Assembly: GCF_000255655.1 (NCBI RefSeq)
Contig: NZ_JH636434.1
Span: forward strand, 2,461,253 to 2,525,252
Length of the DNA stretch: 64,000 nt
Origin: Schlesneria paludicola DSM 18645
GTDB taxonomy: Bacteria > Planctomycetota > Planctomycetia > Planctomycetales > Planctomycetaceae
Direction: 5' to 3'
The notes below the pieces were generated by a model. The model was given only the letters and a program-made list of their open reading frames with translations. It was not told the origin of the DNA and did no database searches. This document shows positions 27,833-37,254 of this stretch, piece by piece. How positions within the stretch are numbered: the stretch's first letter is position 1; every line of letters begins with the position of its first letter. The position numbers and the translations under genes are program-made.

Positions 27833-29626
27833 TCATTGACCTTCGACGTCTTCGCGGACACTGAATTCCAGTTTCCAACGACCGCTTCCACGTGTGCTGA
27901 CGCACCACAGTTCCAAGACCCCCAGTTCCGTTAGCCGCGTATGGAACTGGACCGGAACGTAGTGATCATCGATGGCGTCGTCTTTGGCCAGCGTTGCTTC
28001 AAGTGAATCGGTTTCCACAATTTCATCGTCCGTCCAGCGTTGCAATCGGACACCGGGGGAATCGTCTTTTCGTGTGGCGGAACTGAAGAAGCGGAAATGC
28101 GCGGGTTGTCCAACGATCAATCCAATGGCGTCGGACGGAACTTCGACTTCCGTACCCTCTTCCATCCCAAACGGGACAACGCACAGGGCACGCAGGGGCC
28201 GTGGCGCACCGGGAATTGCCAACCCCGCGGTTTCGATCCCAATGTAGTAACTGCGCGCCGTTCCACCTCTGATCCGTACCCCGCCTTTTTCCTTGGCCCA
28301 GCCGTAGTAGGCCGCGCCACGAGCAACCGCATGGTCGAGATCGTGGACACCTTCCAGGATCTGAGGCGGCTGTTCAGGGAACCAGGATTTCAACGCGTCG
28401 AGCAGCCGGGTTCGAAACGGATCGGCTTTGAACACGCCACCATTAAACAGCACATGCGTCGGCCGAGCGGGCCCTTCATCGCTGCCGTGGCTCTGCAAGA
28501 ATGAGGCAAGATGTTTGGTGATTGCGGCATCGGCCTCGTAAGGCAAACCAACTTCCTGGAATCCAGACGCTCGATTGCGAGCGGGCTTGTCTTCCACTTT
28601 GCAGGCGGGAAAAAAGCCATCGGCCAGTAACTGCAGGGTGACTTCTTTTGCCACGTCGACGGTGACTGTCCCGCCAATCAGTTTGCTACCACGACCCAAA
28701 ACCGAGATTGGATGCTTCTTTGGCCCATCGGCGGTGAGCAGCACTTCTTTAGCCTGACGGCACGAGTGCCAGAGTGATACTGATTGCCACGGATCGAGGT
28801 TGACTCCCTTTTTGGCAAACAATCCCGCGACATGGTGAGCCAGTGCCAGGTCCATGTTGTCGCCACCGACGAGCAGGTGGTTTCCCACCGCAACGCGTTT
28901 CAGCGTCAGTTCGCCTTCTTCTTCAGTCACTCGCACCAAGGTCAGGTCGGTCGTGCCACCGCCAACATCACACACGAGCAGTGTGTCGTTGACCTTTAAA
29001 ACTTTGCGCCAGCGTTCCCCGATCGTCGTCAACCAGGCGTAAACAGCAGATTGCGGTTCTTCTAAAAGGATCATCGCATCGGGTAGCCCCGCCGCGGATG
29101 CCGCTTCTCGGGTCAATTCCCGGGCACTCGCATCGAACGACGCGGGAACCGTCAGAATGACCTGCTGATCGGCCATTAAGGCGTCGGGATGAGCGGTCTC
29201 CCAGGCGGCGATCAGATGTTCGAGATACCGCCGCGATGCTGTTACGGGCGAAACCTTGGGAATGTCGTCGCCCGCGTTCCAGGGTAGGATCGCCTGATGC
29301 CGGTCAACACGACTATGGCATAGCCAGGATTTCGCGGCACTCACCGTGCGATCAGGAAGTTCGGCCGATTGACGCAGCGCCATTTCACCGACGGCGAAAT
29401 CCCGTCCCTGCGCCCAGGGAATGTCATAGGCCCCCGTTGATCCTTCGTGCTTGCTCGCCAGATACAAGAACGAAGGAAGTAGTTGGCGATTCTCCACCAT
29501 TCCAGGTGCCACCAGTTGCGGAATGGGCAACAGTTGGACCTCGGGCTTGTCGACACCCAGGGGTGCGTACGCCAACGCGCTGTTGGTGGTTCCCAAGTCG
29601 ATTCCGATGACGTATTTGGCGGGCAT
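27833..29626 (-). CDS. Hsp70 family protein (DnaK-like ATPase with variant C-terminus)
   Basis: This 597-residue protein has an N-terminal Hsp70 ATPase domain: YVIGIDLGTTNSALAYA for phosphate 1, LLVCDVGGGTTDLTLVRV for phosphate 2, and LFNGGVFKADPFR near the adenosine site. The C-terminal part, from about 440 on (RGGTARSYYIGIETAGL and onward), does not look like a standard DnaK substrate-binding domain and resembles the DUF3731-containing Hsp70 homologues common in planctomycetes. The ATG at 29626 is chosen because the ATPase domain begins there; the upstream open frame has no similarity. No DnaJ or GrpE gene is adjacent. Its client and function are unknown. Confidence 0.88.
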   Translation of the reverse strand: MPAKYVIGIDLGTTNSALAYAPLGVDKPEVQLLPIPQLVAPGMVENRQLLPSFLYLASKHEGSTGAYDIPWAQGRDFAVGEMALRQSAELPDRTVSAAKSWLCHSRVDRHQAILPWNAGDDIPKVSPVTASRRYLEHLIAAWETAHPDALMADQQVILTVPASFDASARELTREAASAAGLPDAMILLEEPQSAVYAWLTTIGERWRKVLKVNDTLLVCDVGGGTTDLTLVRVTEEEGELTLKRVAVGNHLLVGGDNMDLALAHHVAGLFAKKGVNLDPWQSVSLWHSCRQAKEVLLTADGPKKHPISVLGRGSKLIGGTVTVDVAKEVTLQLLADGFFPACKVEDKPARNRASGFQEVGLPYEADAAITKHLASFLQSHGSDEGPARPTHVLFNGGVFKADPFRTRLLDALKSWFPEQPPQILEGVHDLDHAVARGAAYYGWAKEKGGVRIRGGTARSYYIGIETAGLAIPGAPRPLRALCVVPFGMEEGTEVEVPSDAIGLIVGQPAHFRFFSSATRKDDSPGVRLQRWTDDEIVETDSLEATLAKDDAIDDHYVPVQFHTRLTELGVLELWCVSTRGSGRWKLEFSVREDVEGQ

Positions 29627-29755
29627 AGACGAAATTCTTTGTTCGATCGACACATTTGAGAGATCAAGACAACTTTCGCAGTCTCGCTCAAGCGAAGTCC
29701 GGATCACGCACAGGTCAGGATTTCATGACTCCAACCGACTCAGCCCGAACCTGTC

Positions 29756-29781
29756 GGGGCGAGTCCGGCCAGACTCGCCCC
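29756..29781. terminator. Inverted repeat, possible terminator
   Basis: A perfect 10-bp stem (ggggcgagtc with gactcgcccc) and a 6-base loop lie 16 bases beyond the SDR stop codon on the minus strand. There is no clear T run, so termination is tentative. Confidence 0.4.
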
Positions 29782-29796
29782 ACTGGCAGCTTCGAA

Positions 29797-30579
29797 CTAC
29801 ATGGCCCCCTCGTCACGATTCGACCACCAAGGAAGGCCGACGCCCCCTTCGATGGCCAGCGTGCTTCCCGTCATATAGTCCGCATCGTCGCTCAGCATGT
29901 AAACAACACCCTTGCCGATTTCTTCGGGACGCCCCAAACGCTTCCAAGGCAGCGTCTTCGCGCCTTCGACGAGTTGCTCTTCAGTGAAGAACTTGCGTTC
30001 GCCTGGCGTATCGATCCAGCCGGGATGGACGATATTCACGCGAATCTTGTGTTCGGCCAATTCAATGGCGGCGGTGCGTGCCATGTGATCGATTGCCGCC
30101 TTCGCCATGTTGTAGGCCATCGAACTGGGAATCGCGAGAATCGCATGGGGCGAGCTGATAATGGCGATCGAGCCACCGCTCTTCTGCTTGACCATCTGGA
30201 TGGCCGCGGCTCGCAGTCCGTAGAACGCACCCCACATGCCAACATTGATCGTGCGTTCGAACCCAGCGAGATCGGCTTCGATCATCAGTTGGCGATCGCT
30301 GTAGACGGCGTTGGAAACAAACAGGTCAATCGATCCGAACGCCTTGACGGTTTCGTCGACCATCTCTTCGACGCGAACGCGATTCGAAACGTCACCTTGC
30401 AGGATGATGGCCTTGCCGCCGAGTGACCGGACTTCCTTCGCGACCTCTTCTGCTTCATCCGGATGTGAGTAGTAGTTGATCGCCACGTTTGCACCCGCGC
30501 GTGCCATTTCCAGGGCGCAACCGCGTCCAATCCCGCGTGAAGCCCCAGTCACCAACGCATTCTTACCTTTGAGTCTCAT
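29797..30579 (-). CDS. Short-chain dehydrogenase/reductase
   Basis: This 260-residue classical SDR has the cofactor-binding motif TGASRGIGRGCA near the N-terminus, a catalytic Ser in IAIISSPHA, the YNMAKAA active-site Tyr-Lys pair, and the closing GGVGLPWW. The family reduces or oxidises a carbonyl or alcohol with NAD(P). The ATG at 30579 has AGGAG eight bases away, so the longer upstream frame is not used. The substrate cannot be told, though glucose-1-dehydrogenase-like and FabG-like relatives are the nearest pattern. Confidence 0.9.
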   Translation of the reverse strand: MRLKGKNALVTGASRGIGRGCALEMARAGANVAINYYSHPDEAEEVAKEVRSLGGKAIILQGDVSNRVRVEEMVDETVKAFGSIDLFVSNAVYSDRQLMIEADLAGFERTINVGMWGAFYGLRAAAIQMVKQKSGGSIAIISSPHAILAIPSSMAYNMAKAAIDHMARTAAIELAEHKIRVNIVHPGWIDTPGERKFFTEEQLVEGAKTLPWKRLGRPEEIGKGVVYMLSDDADYMTGSTLAIEGGVGLPWWSNRDEGAM

Positions 30580-31046
30580 CCCGACAGCTCCTGAATCTGA
30601 TTTACGCGCCACCAAATTTCGTGGCAATTCCCTCTTGCGAACGGATTGTGTCGGATTGCGCGTTCCGACGCGAGTCCTACGAGGCCCCCATCGCATTCGT
30701 TCGGTAATATCCTGAGCCGGATTGTTGAACTGCAAGTGTTCACGCAAATTCCATTGCGAAAACCGAACCGATTACGCGGGGAACTCGAAGTAGAAGCCCC
30801 TGAGATCGCATCGACGCATTCCTCTACGAGTCACTCTCCAACCCCGAGAACTGATGGATGAACGCCAAAACAGGGGGATTCCGCAACATGATTCGGTGGT
30901 ATCGGCAACGCTGCAAAGGAATTTTCCGCTCGTTTTGGCATCCATGTTGATTGATGCCTTTCGTCCGCGCGGACAAGATGTTGGTGGCAACGGATAACGA
31001 GAAATACAAGTTCGATCGGATCGAGGCCCTCTGGCGAAAGTGATCT
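30580..31046. other. Divergent intergenic region
   Basis: About 470 bases between the SDR and ceramidase-like genes. No supported frame, repeat or clear promoter was seen. Confidence 0.4.
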
Positions 31047-32369
31047 ATGAGAATCGCATGCGTCGTACTGCCGTTACTGATTTCCTGTTGTGTGCAACGA
31101 GAGATTCAGTCCGCCGAACTTCGAGCGGGTGTCGTCCGAGTCGACATTACCCCGCCGCTTTCATTGAACGCCCCCTTAGGCGGTTATGGCGATCGAATGA
31201 ACAAACCGGCGACCGGAGTTCATGACCGGATCTTCGCCAAGGCCCTGACGCTCGACGACGGGCCGCGAAAGTTTGTCGTCGTCACTGCGGATATGCTGGG
31301 ATTCCCGCCCACCTTCAAGCGGGAAATCGTCAAAGAGTTAAACGATCCGCAGTTCACATTGGGAAATCTGATTCTGCTGCCCAGCCATTCTCATACGAGC
31401 GTCGAGATCAATGCATTCCACCCTGGCAACACGTTCAAAATTCCACAGGTGGGAATCTACAGTCAACCCGTGCATCGATTTCTAATCGAGAAATTTGCCG
31501 AAGCGATCCGCAAGTCGGGAGAACACCTTGTCCCGGTTCGAGTCGGAACCGCCAGTCAGGCCCTTCCCGGCTGGAACCGCAATCGTCGCAACCAGGATGG
31601 ATTGAAGGAAGAAGATCTGACGATGACGCGAATCGACGCCCTTGACGGAAAATCGCTCGCGGTTCTAGTCAACTTCACAGCGCATCCGACGTTCCTAAGC
31701 TCCGAGCAAATGGAGTTTTCGGGGGACTGGCCCGGACAACTGCAAACGACTCTCGAATCGTTAATCGGTTCGTCGACGACCGTCATGTACTACAACGGGG
31801 CCGAGGGAGATCAGTCTGTCGTCGCACGCCCCGATTCCGGAACAAGTCGCTGGGAAAAGATGATCCGGTATGGAACGGAACTCGGCGTCGTGGCAGGACA
31901 AATCTTTTCGAAAGTCGAAACCCAGCGAGAGGTCGTCTTTGAGTTTCATCGCGAAGAGTTTGATCTGCCGCCCAACAGTTGGCACCCTCGATTCAAGGAA
32001 ACAGGTGGTAAGGAATATGGCTTAACCGAAGAACTCCTGAAGGAAATGCTGCCCAAGATGTATCCGCGCAAGACGGCCAGCGTGACACTGCGTCTGGGCG
32101 ATCTACTGTTGATTGGCGTTCCGGGCGAGATGGTGGCGGAACTGGGACGAACGATCAAACAGCGCGCGGCTCAGCAAACCGGAGCCGCCTATCCGGTCAT
32201 CGGTGGGATCGCGGACGAATGGGACGGATACATTCTTTCCGCTCCCGAATATCGGCACGGCGGCTATGAGACGAGTGTCAGCTTCTACGGCGAGACCTTC
32301 GGCCAGACGATCGTCGACGGTGCACTCAAAGGAGTCTCTGCGCTGCCCGCTGTACCGAAATCAAAGTAA
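31047..32369 (+). CDS. Neutral/alkaline non-lysosomal ceramidase-like secreted protein
   Basis: This 440-residue protein has a signal peptide (MRIACVVLPLLISCCV, cleavage near residue 22). The mature start LRAGVVRVDITPPLSLN is typical of the neutral ceramidase N-terminal domain. Further family-like elements are LLPSHSHTSVE with its conserved His residues, VMYYNGAEGDQS and IGVPGEMVAELG. True neutral ceramidases are about 650-780 residues with a C-terminal beta domain, which is missing here. This is the shorter form frequent in planctomycetes, whose substrate may not be ceramide. It is exported and may act on amide-linked lipids. Confidence 0.8.
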   Translation: MRIACVVLPLLISCCVQREIQSAELRAGVVRVDITPPLSLNAPLGGYGDRMNKPATGVHDRIFAKALTLDDGPRKFVVVTADMLGFPPTFKREIVKELNDPQFTLGNLILLPSHSHTSVEINAFHPGNTFKIPQVGIYSQPVHRFLIEKFAEAIRKSGEHLVPVRVGTASQALPGWNRNRRNQDGLKEEDLTMTRIDALDGKSLAVLVNFTAHPTFLSSEQMEFSGDWPGQLQTTLESLIGSSTTVMYYNGAEGDQSVVARPDSGTSRWEKMIRYGTELGVVAGQIFSKVETQREVVFEFHREEFDLPPNSWHPRFKETGGKEYGLTEELLKEMLPKMYPRKTASVTLRLGDLLLIGVPGEMVAELGRTIKQRAAQQTGAAYPVIGGIADEWDGYILSAPEYRHGGYETSVSFYGETFGQTIVDGALKGVSALPAVPKSK

Positions 32370-32377
32370 CGCACGCT

Positions 32378-32419
32378 CATATCTGGACCTTCGAGTGGCA
32401 TATCTAGACCTTCGCGGGG
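32378..32419 (+). repeat. Tandem 21-base repeat
   Basis: Two adjacent 21-base copies (catatctggaccttcgagtg and a variant with a few changes) lie just after the ceramidase-like gene stop. No function is apparent. Confidence 0.5.
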
Positions 32420-32560
32420 CCACGAGCAAAGGGAATTGCCGAATCTCGGGGCTTCCAGCGCGGTGCTCGTCCAGCCCCTGCCAACCGACCCGTATTTGAA
32501 GCCCTGACGCACCAGGCGCCGCAGAGACAAGATTGTCCAATGCCTTGGGAGCAAGAACGG

Positions 32561-34423
32561 TTACTCGCGCGCGACATGACAGTTGACGCACGAGTTGGCG
32601 ATGGCCTGCGGATTGATTCGATGCCCTTCCTTACGGAAGGGTGTCAATTCTGCGTGGCACTGCCGGCAATCGGTATTGCGTTCAATCACGATGCGATGCA
32701 CATGTTCGAAGTGCCAGTAGCTGGGCCGCGACTTGGCCAGATCGGCAGCCAGATCATGACAACTGGAGCAGCGGACCGAGTCATGAAATGAGCTGTTTGA
32801 GGCCTGTTTGAGGTCGGTGAGAATGGAACGCGCGGCAACCCGGCCGGTGACGATGCAAGGACCCAGGAACGTGCCCTCAAGTGCCGCCTTGCCATTGATG
32901 CCGCCCAGACCCGTCAGTTCTCCGACGGCATAAAGCCCAGGAATCGGCTGTTGCCGGTGATCCAGCACCTGACACTCGAGATTGATGGCGACGCCGCCCA
33001 TGCTTTTTCGCGTCAAAGGAAACGCTTGCATCGCGTAATAGGGTGGCGTCGACAGTCGTGGTGACGCGTTGTTGGCGTATGCAGGACGCCCAGGACCAAA
33101 TCGCTGAAAATCGTCGTCATTCCCCTTGTCGACCAGTTCGTTGTATCGACGCACCGTTTCAACGAGATTCTCGCTTGGCAACCCCGTTTTTTTCGCCAGT
33201 TCCTCGAGCGTCCCGGCCGACTTCACGAGCTCTGGGTTCTGTAGTATCTGTGCGTCCACCTTTTTGAAGTCCACCCAATCCGAGCCAGACACGACGAACT
33301 TTGGCTTCGTGGCTTCGTCAAACACGAACCACAACGTCGCCTGTTTCTGCGCCAGCAACTTGGGCATGACCTCTTTCGCCCACCCCCAGAGGTTGGCAAA
33401 CTGTTGCCCTTCCGAATTGACGATCATTCCAAACATATTCGCGGCGCTCAGACCTCGATTGGTGCCTGGATAGCGAGGATCAGGAATCCCGGTGAAGTAA
33501 TTCCATTGGTGGTCCATCTTCACAAGCTCGCCCCCTGCGGTTTCCGCGAGACGGTGCCCCTGCCCCACAGAATTGCGTCCCGAACCAACGAGAATCCGAT
33601 CGGGAAAACGAAACTCGGCTGGCCAGAATTCGCGAACCATTTCCAAGTTGCTCTGAAAACCTCCGGTGGCGAGCACAATATGCTTCGCCGCGAAATGATG
33701 TGTTTGGCCTGTCCTCAGATTCCGCCCCATGACCCCCGTGACACGGCTGTCGCGAATGACAAGGCTTTCGACCTTGGTGTTCCACACAAAGACGAGATTG
33801 TGGTGTTCCAAGCATTCACGGTAGATCGGAGTCACCAGCCCCAGGCCGCGACCGGACGGTTGATGCTCGCGCTCAACCGAATTGCCCGGCGATGAACTGA
33901 GTTCGTCGAATCGGACTCCCAGATCCGTGATCCAATCGAAGATCTCGGCTCGCGAATTCTCAACGTAATACTTAACCCATTCCGGCTCGGCGTCCTCGCC
34001 AAACCGAACGAAATCCTGATAGGCAAGTTCGGGAGAATCCACAATCCCCTTGGCCGCCTGTACGGGAGTCCCGACGATGCTGACCGCCCCTTGCGACATG
34101 ACCGCATGGCCGCCATAGACCGACGACATTTCGATCAGACAGACATGGACGTGACTTCGGGCCAGCTCCAAGGCGGTACAAAGCCCCGAAATCCCGCTTC
34201 CCACCACAATCGCATCGTAACCCGTGACCTCGGGTGAGCCTGGTTCGATGACCCTCTTGCCACTCGGCGGAAGCCCCTCATCGCTCTCGTCAGACCAGCC
34301 ACTCGATGGGCTCTGCAGCCCTTGAATCGCGTCCCGGCAAGACGTCAGCGGCAATGTGCACGTGAATAACAACAGCACCACACAAATCCGCCGCGTCGGA
34401 TTCGTTCGATTCTGGCGGAGCAT
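32561..34423 (-). CDS. Lipoprotein flavocytochrome, FAD oxidoreductase with C-terminal triheme motif
   Basis: This is a 620-residue exported protein. Its N-terminus is a lipoprotein signal (RRICVVLLLFTCTLPLTSC with the lipobox LTSC). The FAD-binding domain of the fumarate reductase/succinate dehydrogenase flavoprotein family starts at DAIVVGSGISGLCTALELA and ends with GLYAVGELTGLGGINGKAAL. The last 70 residues carry three CXXCH heme c sites, at 552-556, 586-590 and 612-616. In Shewanella-type flavocytochrome c fumarate reductase the hemes are N-terminal, so the order is reversed. The fumarate-specific catalytic HGANRLGG region is not conserved, so the electron acceptor is unknown. AAGGA precedes the ATG. 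Confidence 0.85.
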   Translation of the reverse strand: MLRQNRTNPTRRICVVLLLFTCTLPLTSCRDAIQGLQSPSSGWSDESDEGLPPSGKRVIEPGSPEVTGYDAIVVGSGISGLCTALELARSHVHVCLIEMSSVYGGHAVMSQGAVSIVGTPVQAAKGIVDSPELAYQDFVRFGEDAEPEWVKYYVENSRAEIFDWITDLGVRFDELSSSPGNSVEREHQPSGRGLGLVTPIYRECLEHHNLVFVWNTKVESLVIRDSRVTGVMGRNLRTGQTHHFAAKHIVLATGGFQSNLEMVREFWPAEFRFPDRILVGSGRNSVGQGHRLAETAGGELVKMDHQWNYFTGIPDPRYPGTNRGLSAANMFGMIVNSEGQQFANLWGWAKEVMPKLLAQKQATLWFVFDEATKPKFVVSGSDWVDFKKVDAQILQNPELVKSAGTLEELAKKTGLPSENLVETVRRYNELVDKGNDDDFQRFGPGRPAYANNASPRLSTPPYYAMQAFPLTRKSMGGVAINLECQVLDHRQQPIPGLYAVGELTGLGGINGKAALEGTFLGPCIVTGRVAARSILTDLKQASNSSFHDSVRCSSCHDLAADLAKSRPSYWHFEHVHRIVIERNTDCRQCHAELTPFRKEGHRINPQAIANSCVNCHVARE

Positions 34424-34862
34424 GACGGATCCTTCGTCTGTAGTCTTGGACAGAATGAGAGCCCCTCTGACAACCGTTCAAGGGCACTTCGGGAAGCGAA
34501 CGTCGTTCGAAAACACCCGGTCAGTAGAAACATCCGCAAACGATCACCGCAACTGTGTCGGCAAACGAATTGCCAGAATCCGAAGTCGCCTGGTCGCAAA
34601 TCGAATGCGGACTAACTCGAACAGTCAACCGTCCTGACGAATCGGAATCCGCCGATCAAAAGATCACGATTCTGCGTGCTGGACACCGTACGCGGCACGA
34701 GTTATCAACTTCGATGCAAAGGTGTCCGCCCGCTTGCGTGCAGGTGAATGGCCGTGTTGCTCGCCCCAGGCGCATGATTGACACCTTGTCCTGCCCCGTA
34801 CTCCATCCCAACCCGTTCCGCTCGTACCACGCAAGTGACCCAATAGGAGCAAAAGTCCAAAC
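34424..34862. other. Divergent intergenic region
   Basis: About 440 bases between the flavocytochrome and aldo/keto reductase genes. No supported coding frame or strong structure was recognised. Confidence 0.4.
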
Positions 34863-35834
34863 ATGAAATATCGACGATTAGGGCGAACAAACTGGATGGT
34901 CAGCGAAGTCGGCTATGGAATGTGGGGGATGGCCGGATGGACAGGTTCTGACCTCGAAGAAGTCAATCGGGCTTTGCGGCGCTCGGTGGCGCTCGGCTGT
35001 AACTTCTTCGATACCGCATGGGGTTACGGCGCCGGAAAAAGTGAGGGAATTCTGGGTGACCTTGTTCGCGATTTTCCCGATCGCAAGCTCTTCACTGCGA
35101 CCAAAATTCCTCCCAAAAACTTCAAATGGCCCAGCCTACGCGAGTTTTCGCTCGAAGATTGCTTCCCTCCGGGTCACATCGAACAATATGTCACCGACAG
35201 CCTGAAAAATTCCGGCCTGTCGTCATTCGATCTGATGCAGTTCCATACGTGGGAAGACTCGTGGCTTAAGGACGACCGCTGGTACCACACGATGTCGGAC
35301 CTCAAGTCACAAGGCCTCTTCTCGTCGATCGGAATTAGCCAAAATCGATGGGAACCCTGGAATGGTGTGGAAGCGGTTAAAAGTGGGCTGATCGACTGCG
35401 TTCAGGTCATCTACAACATCTTCGATCAGAACCCAGAGGACGAACTGTTTCCCGCCTGTCAAAAATACGACGTGGGTGTCATTGCACGCGTGCCGTTTGA
35501 CGAAGGGACCCTGACAGGAACACTGACGAAGTCCTCAACGTGGGCCGAAGGCGACTGGCGGAACAGCTATTTCGTTCCCGAGAACCTGCATGCCAGCGTC
35601 GACCGTGCCGAAGCGCTGCGTCCGCTGATCCCTACCGGAATGACCATGGCCGAAATGGCGCTGCGATTCACACTCTCCGAACCAATTGTGGGAACCGTCA
35701 TCCCGGGCATGCGCTCGATTCGAAACGTCGAGGCAAACATGGCGGCGAGTGACGCCGGCCCGTTGTCGGCGGATCTCCGGAAAAACCTCGAAACCCACCG
35801 TTGGGTCCGCCAACCGACGGAATGGTCGCAGTAG
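34863..35834 (+). CDS. Aldo/keto reductase
   Basis: This 323-residue TIM-barrel NADPH oxidoreductase starts MKYRRLGRTNWMVSEVGYGM, a typical AKR N-terminus. The catalytic Asp-Tyr pair lies in FFDTAWGYGAGKSE. The Lys (FTATKIPP) and His (MQFHTWEDSW) positions and the C-terminal cofactor loop (GTVIPGMRSIRNVEANMAA) also fit. An AGGAG lies upstream at slightly long spacing. The stop codon falls inside an 18-base tandem duplication. The substrate is not predictable. Confidence 0.9.
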   Translation: MKYRRLGRTNWMVSEVGYGMWGMAGWTGSDLEEVNRALRRSVALGCNFFDTAWGYGAGKSEGILGDLVRDFPDRKLFTATKIPPKNFKWPSLREFSLEDCFPPGHIEQYVTDSLKNSGLSSFDLMQFHTWEDSWLKDDRWYHTMSDLKSQGLFSSIGISQNRWEPWNGVEAVKSGLIDCVQVIYNIFDQNPEDELFPACQKYDVGVIARVPFDEGTLTGTLTKSSTWAEGDWRNSYFVPENLHASVDRAEALRPLIPTGMTMAEMALRFTLSEPIVGTVIPGMRSIRNVEANMAASDAGPLSADLRKNLETHRWVRQPTEWSQ

Positions 35835-35854
35835 AGGGAATGGTCGCAGCAGAG
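35819..35854 (+). repeat. 18-base tandem duplication spanning a stop codon
   Basis: Two adjacent 18-base copies (ggaatggtcgcagtagag and ggaatggtcgcagcagag) differ by one base. The first copy contains the reductase stop codon TAG, and the second has CAG at that place. Confidence 0.7.
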
Positions 35855-36417
35855 ATTGTCTCAAGCGGATTTCCCTCATCCGCCTCTCCTCGTTTTCAAA
35901 CGCGGGTTCTCGTTGTCCTTTAGAAGCCAGCGTGTGCCTCGAACCGAGGTCGCACAGGTTGGGAACGAGGGCATCCGCCAACGAATCAGGAAAAAGGGAA
36001 CGCCAAGTCGCAAAGGCGCCAGGGCGCAAAGGACGGAGTTATTTGTCGTTCTCCCCTCCTCTTTGCGCCTTTGCGTCATAGCGTTGAATTCCCATCGTCC
36101 AAACACGAAATAAGGGGCGCCCAGTTTATAATGAAAACACACAAGGCATCCTTCGGCGATCAAGCGACCATGTGCCCCCCTGGACCGGCGCGATGAAATC
36201 AAGAGGGCGGCACGCTGCTCGAACGAGAACGGGGGTTACAAACAGCTCCGATTTTGTTGCCGTGCGGAATTGGGTTTGCTCGATTTCCGATCATCGGATA
36301 ATGTCTCGACGTCAATCTGCCGGGCCGCCTGTTCATTCTCATCGCGCAAGCGGTGCATCGTCGTCCGAGAACGATTCGATCCGAAGATTCGATCCAAAAG
36401 TCCAGGAATGTAACCCC
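35835..36417. other. Intergenic region with interspersed repeat
   Basis: No supported gene lies here. It holds the tandem duplication at its left end, a G/C-rich inverted repeat at 36008-36078 and a TATAAT-like box near 36123-36128 that could serve the following gene. Confidence 0.4.
36008..36078. repeat. Interspersed inverted repeat (gcaaaggcgc type)
   Basis: The left arm contains gtcgcaaaggcgc and gggcgcaaaggac. The right arm contains ctctttgcgcctttgcgtc, close to the reverse complement. Elements of this appearance are scattered in intergenic regions of several bacterial phyla. It is noncoding and could form a long imperfect hairpin. Confidence 0.5.
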
Positions 36418-37254
36418 ATGCATTCGATTTCCATCCGAACAAAATTGCTGATGTTTGTGGCGGTCGCTTTCAATGCGACGGCCCTGCCAATCTGGGCTGC
36501 CGATGAAGAGGTCCTTCCGACCGCTGCGACAAAATCGGACGAGACTGAAAAGCCCCCGATCGACGAAACGCACCCGCTGTATAAACTTCTGGAAGTAGCG
36601 TACAAGTCGCGCAATGCCCTGGACGACGTCAAAGACTACAAGTGCGTTTTCTCGAAACGTGAAGTCGTTCGCGGGAAGATGATCAAAACGTCGATGAATT
36701 TGAAGTTCCGAGAAGACCCCTTCAGTGTCTACCTAAAATTCATCGATCTGAATGCTGGCCGCGAGGTGATCTACGTCAAGGGCCAGAACGAGAACAACAT
36801 GCTCGTTCACGAAGCCGGTGTGAAATCGTTCCTGGGAACGTTCAAGATTGTCCCCACGGGACCGGATGCGATGGCCGAGAATAAATATCCCGTCACGCAG
36901 ATTGGCCTGAAAAACATGCTGGCCACGGTCATCAAGCAGTGGGAGGCGGAAGGCAAGTTCAGTGGCATCAAAACACAACTGCGCCCGACGTCCAAGCTGC
37001 CTTCCGGCGAAGTCTGTACCGTTTACGAAGCCATTCACACGCAGCAATTCAAAGAATTCAAATTCCACACGACCCGCCTGTTTGTCTCAGACGAAACAGG
37101 GATCGCCATTGGAGTTCAACAACTGGGATTTCCGGGAAAGAACGACAAAGAGCCACCGGTGGTCGAAGAATACTTCTACAGCCAGTTGCAGGCCAATTTG
37201 AAATTGACTGACGCTGATTTCAATCCGAAAAACCCCGGCTACGCGTTTCCATAA
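36418..37254 (+). CDS. DUF1571 domain-containing exported protein
   Basis: This 278-residue protein has a signal peptide (MHSISIRTKLLMFVAVAFNA and cleavage after an Ala). The mature part contains the DUF1571 pattern: ALDDVKDYKCVFSKREVV, then KFREDPFSVYLKFI and GREVIYVKG. The fold is probably a lipoprotein-carrier-like beta structure, but no function is known. The ATG at 36418 is chosen for its signal peptide and upstream AGGA; the longer open frame has no support. Its stop overlaps the panC start by one base (TAATG), indicating coupled translation. Confidence 0.8.
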   Translation: MHSISIRTKLLMFVAVAFNATALPIWAADEEVLPTAATKSDETEKPPIDETHPLYKLLEVAYKSRNALDDVKDYKCVFSKREVVRGKMIKTSMNLKFREDPFSVYLKFIDLNAGREVIYVKGQNENNMLVHEAGVKSFLGTFKIVPTGPDAMAENKYPVTQIGLKNMLATVIKQWEAEGKFSGIKTQLRPTSKLPSGEVCTVYEAIHTQQFKEFKFHTTRLFVSDETGIAIGVQQLGFPGKNDKEPPVVEEYFYSQLQANLKLTDADFNPKNPGYAFP

